DNA of 64,000 nt. It comes from Xiphydria camelus. Taxonomy: Eukaryota; Arthropoda; Insecta; Hymenoptera; Xiphydriidae. Each line of letters starts with the position of its first letter. The first letter of the stretch is position 1. Below are positions 61,528-64,000 of this stretch, piece after piece. The notes under the pieces were generated by a model. It was given only the letters and a program-made list of their open reading frames with translations, did not search any database and was not told where the DNA came from. The position numbers and the translations under genes were made by a program. The DNA lies in NCBI GenBank assembly GCA_963678675.1, contig OY783193.1:35998430-36062429 (forward strand), read 5' to 3'.

Positions 61528-61632
61528 ATCGGCGCCCTGAAAAGCTACTATCTCTTCTCCCACAAGAACGTGCACAAGAGATCGCTTTCCACAAGTGAGC
61601 ATCATCACAACGCGCTGAAGAACGAGCCCCAG
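61528..61632 (+). CDS. internal exon of a furin-like proprotein convertase (propeptide region)
   Basis: This exon encodes 35 residues, starting IGALKSYYLFSHKNV and ending NALKNEPQ. Both boundaries are phase 0. The acceptor is gtttcag, ending at 61527, with a CTAAC branch-point match at 61501-61505. The donor is CAG|gtgagt at 61630-61638. The peptide fits the propeptide of subtilisin/kexin-type convertases of the furin/PC5/PACE4 group, Golgi proteases that cut precursors after paired basic residues. The segment HKNVHKRSLS aligns with the furin HRGVTKRSLS segment. It keeps the histidine known as the pH sensor of propeptide release and the Lys-Arg secondary autocleavage site. The closing EPQ matches the family motif just before the mature-domain junction. 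The preceding exon (signal peptide and early propeptide) and following exons (catalytic Asp, His, Ser) were not found, so the flanking introns are long. Whether it is the Fur1 or Fur2 orthologue cannot be decided from 35 residues. Confidence 0.85.
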
Positions 61633-61824
61633 GTGAGTCAATCTCTCCGCACGCACCGCACGCGCGACCGTTTCCTCGGTTATCACATAACTCGACTCCG
61701 ATGAAGTTTTTACGACGATCGACTCGCAGTAAATGTTTTGACGATTTTTGCTACGAGAGTTAGTGGTTCTTTTTGCGATAATAATATGTTATGGCACGTC
61801 GTATTTCATTCTCCGCATTGGGAA

Positions 61825-62198
61825 ATTTGTTTCAAATGGGAACTACGAAATGGGATCGTAATTAACTGTTTTTTTTTTTCATTTTTAACAATAAGGTAAA
61901 CTCAGGACCGAGTGAAAACTTCAAGGCGTATTTTAATCATGATTATCTTGCTATTCGTGAACTTATCGCCTATTGTTGGGAAGTTTTTTTTGTTAATCGA
62001 GGCGAAATTTTCAAATTACGAAGGAAGATCGTAGTTAATTGTTTTTTTCATTTCATTCCTGACGATGAGATAAACTCAGGACCGAATGGGAACTTTGAAG
62101 CGCGTTTTAATTACAATTATCTCGTTATTCGTCAACTTTTCGTCGATATTGGTAAGAAGCTTTTTTGTAGATCAAGACGTGATCTTCAAAAAAGTACT
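61825..62198. repeat. two-copy tandem duplication, period about 173 bp
   Basis: Two diverged copies follow each other. Anchor words are gatcgtaattaactg (61854) and gatcgtagttaattg (62027), and both copies later share aaactcaggaccga and attcgt. The divergence (many substitutions and small indels) indicates an old duplication inside the intron. Confidence 0.8.
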
Positions 62199-62288
62199 AC
62201 ACATATTTCTACCTAAAGTACGCAGATAAGGAGATAATCACGATCGAAGCACCATTGCATGCAGCTTTTTACTACTCTTCGTATAATC

Positions 62289-62550
62289 ATACTGCAAATG
62301 GAAGTATTATATTTACACGCTTTATATACATATATATGTAACCTTGTAGTTAAGTTCCAAACGTTTCCAGGCGTGTTAATTCATCAGAAAACACACTTTT
62401 TAAACGTGTTATTGAGAGATCCTATGTGTAAATTAACACGCTTAAAGTGTATTTTCAAATAAATTAACACGATTGGAAACATGTAAAATTTTTAAATAAG
62501 GCCTGCACACGTATAAAATGCGTAAACATAACACGTTTGCGTTTCCAGTA
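62289..62550. mobile_element. CACTGTAAATGG family MITE, copy 2
   Basis: tactgcaaatggaagtatta at the left and gtttgcgtttccagta at the right. The inner ccaaacgtttccaggcgtgt and tgtgtaaattaacacgctta match copy 1 at 4950-5200. Located in the furin intron. Confidence 0.82.
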
Positions 62551-63784
62551 CATTAACATGCATCCATACAAAAATTACCGAAGCCCATTTTTACTGAAAT
62601 AGCCACGTCAAAGAAATCCTCACGCATTACTTGAATCTCTTCAAAACCCAAAGGAAGCGAAATCGCTCGAAATCAATCGCATTCGATTGCGCTCGACTCG
62701 AGTGGGAACCCCCGATGCAAACGGTCCGTTCAACAAACACCTTAATTGGCCCCCGGCGCGCTCGACTCGCGCCTCGAATAGCGACACATCAAAGCCTCGA
62801 GCGAATAACGATTGGCAATTTTACCCGCGCGGCACTAAAGACGCCACGGCAGGAGTATTAATATTTAATGCGCGCCGCTCGGATCGTTTTAATCACCCGC
62901 GTCACTCGATCACCCGGCCGAGCACTTAACCGTTATCGGTCCGAACTTTGCGTGCCATTTGGCGCGCCGCGGGTAATCGGACCGGGTTAAATTGATTTCG
63001 GCGCAATATTCCGGCGCTGGCTGCTTTTCGGGCGCAGTGTGTGTGAGGAATTAACGGAGAACTACTCTCTCCGCGCGTCGCGCAACGGCGTCGAGGGTGA
63101 GTATAGCGGGGGAGGGACGAGAGGAGGACCGCTCGTTCGTCCGCCGGAAAGAGGCGCGGGGAGCGCGATTCGATATTCTTTTCAGGAGTAATTCGCTCGA
63201 CCGTCGAGTCAGCGACGTGTACCGCGCGTTGATAATATTTCTAATTTCCGCCGACGAGAGCGTCACTCCCTACCGGGAATCGGCGATTCGCGCTAACGCC
63301 CCGGCGTTCTCGTTATTTATGCGTTACCGTAAAAGAAAAAAAATGAAGAGCCGCGATAACGTCGAAGGCTCTCCGAGAAAGCGGATAAAAGCGCGCGCTG
63401 GCCGATAGCGGCGAGCGCTGCCAATCGCCACGACGTGTCGTCTTTTCTTGAAGTCGTTTGACGCGATCCTGGAATAAGATTATCGGGGAGATACATTCGG
63501 TCGAACCATCCCGTTAATTTTTTTTGTTCGCTATAATACACTTTTTGGGGGAAATTGACTTTCCCTCGAGAGGTCTATTATAGCAGATCAACGTTATTCG
63601 TATATTCGAAGAGAGTCTGATAAAATGATTTATTCGATTTCGATGAATAACAATTCGATGTAAAACTTATTTGAACAGAATAGATTGTTTATCAGATGGT
63701 ATTCGGAGAAATGTTCGACCGAATCGACAACATTTTCTGTGAACTATATAAGGTAGGTTAAAAGAGTGTTTCGTTATTCATCTC

Positions 63785-64000
63785 ATAACGAAGAAGCAGT
63801 TTATTTATAGTTAATAAATGTATGTTCGAATATAGCGAAAAAGAGATTGTGTTGGATCAAGCAATTCGTTAACTATTGCGATATTTATTAAATGCTTCAA
63901 AGTCACTTGTTTTTTTTTTTTAATTAAAATAAACATTCTGATAATTACAATTATATTTCAACGTCCTGTTGGAATAATCATTTCACCGTATTTCAATTCA
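63785..64000. mobile_element. palindromic MITE, cut by the window end
   Basis: cagtttatttatagttaata, tatgttcgaatatagcgaaa, ttaactattgcgatatttat, then ttaaaataaacattctgata and atttcaccgtatttcaattc match the family. The right end lies outside the window. Confidence 0.75.

Larger units (their letters stand above)
61633..63784 (+). other. start of the intron downstream of the furin exon
   Basis: It begins at the gtgagt donor. It contains a 173-bp tandem duplication, one short inverted-repeat element at 62289-62550 and a CpG-rich block at about 62640-63480. No exon with the expected continuation (Val-x-Trp and a polybasic cleavage site) was found. The ORFs in the CpG-rich block have no recognisable domain. 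Confidence 0.5.

Overview
This is a gene-poor stretch of a eukaryotic nuclear genome, most likely an insect and probably a hymenopteran (ant, bee or wasp). Three things suggest this: a furin-type protease exon with GT-AG splice sites, very high CpG content in the GC-rich patches, and an alternation of CpG-rich blocks (0.5-1.2 kb) with AT-rich blocks packed with small palindromic transposons. No operons, Shine-Dalgarno sites, CRISPR arrays, rRNA or convincing tRNA genes were seen. The order assignment is an inference.

Only one protein-coding segment is well supported: a 105-base internal exon at 61528-61632 (+ strand). It encodes part of the propeptide of a furin-like proprotein convertase and has a clean branch point, acceptor and donor. 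The rest of that gene was not found. The window to its left is probably upstream intron or intergenic DNA, and the window to its right is the start of the next intron. The longer ORFs elsewhere lie in CpG-rich DNA, are often open on both strands, and show no recognisable domains or convincing exon structure, so they are not called as genes.

Most of the interpretable content is repetitive. (i) A compound fold-back structure lies at 31281-34334. It is a ~2.15 kb palindrome centred on a 96-bp hairpin, with further copies of that hairpin on its arms and beside a truncated third arm, which itself carries a 256-bp nested element with a 4-bp target duplication. (ii) A palindromic MITE family with CACTGAGAAAA-like ends has about a dozen copies, some truncated. 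(iii) Other short inverted-repeat elements end in CACTG or CACGG and are flanked by 2-bp duplications (TA, CA or AT), reminiscent of CACTA/EnSpm or Tc1/mariner derivatives. (iv) Two elements begin ACAGGGTG and have ~100-bp terminal inverted repeats. (v) There are tandem duplications of 127, 173 and 230 bp and a strictly 35-bp minisatellite. (vi) Several long microsatellites and homopolymer runs occur.

Nested insertions at 11286, 17797, 33878 and 56271 give relative ages and exact boundaries for several families. Homology statements rest on reading the sequence, not on database searches.
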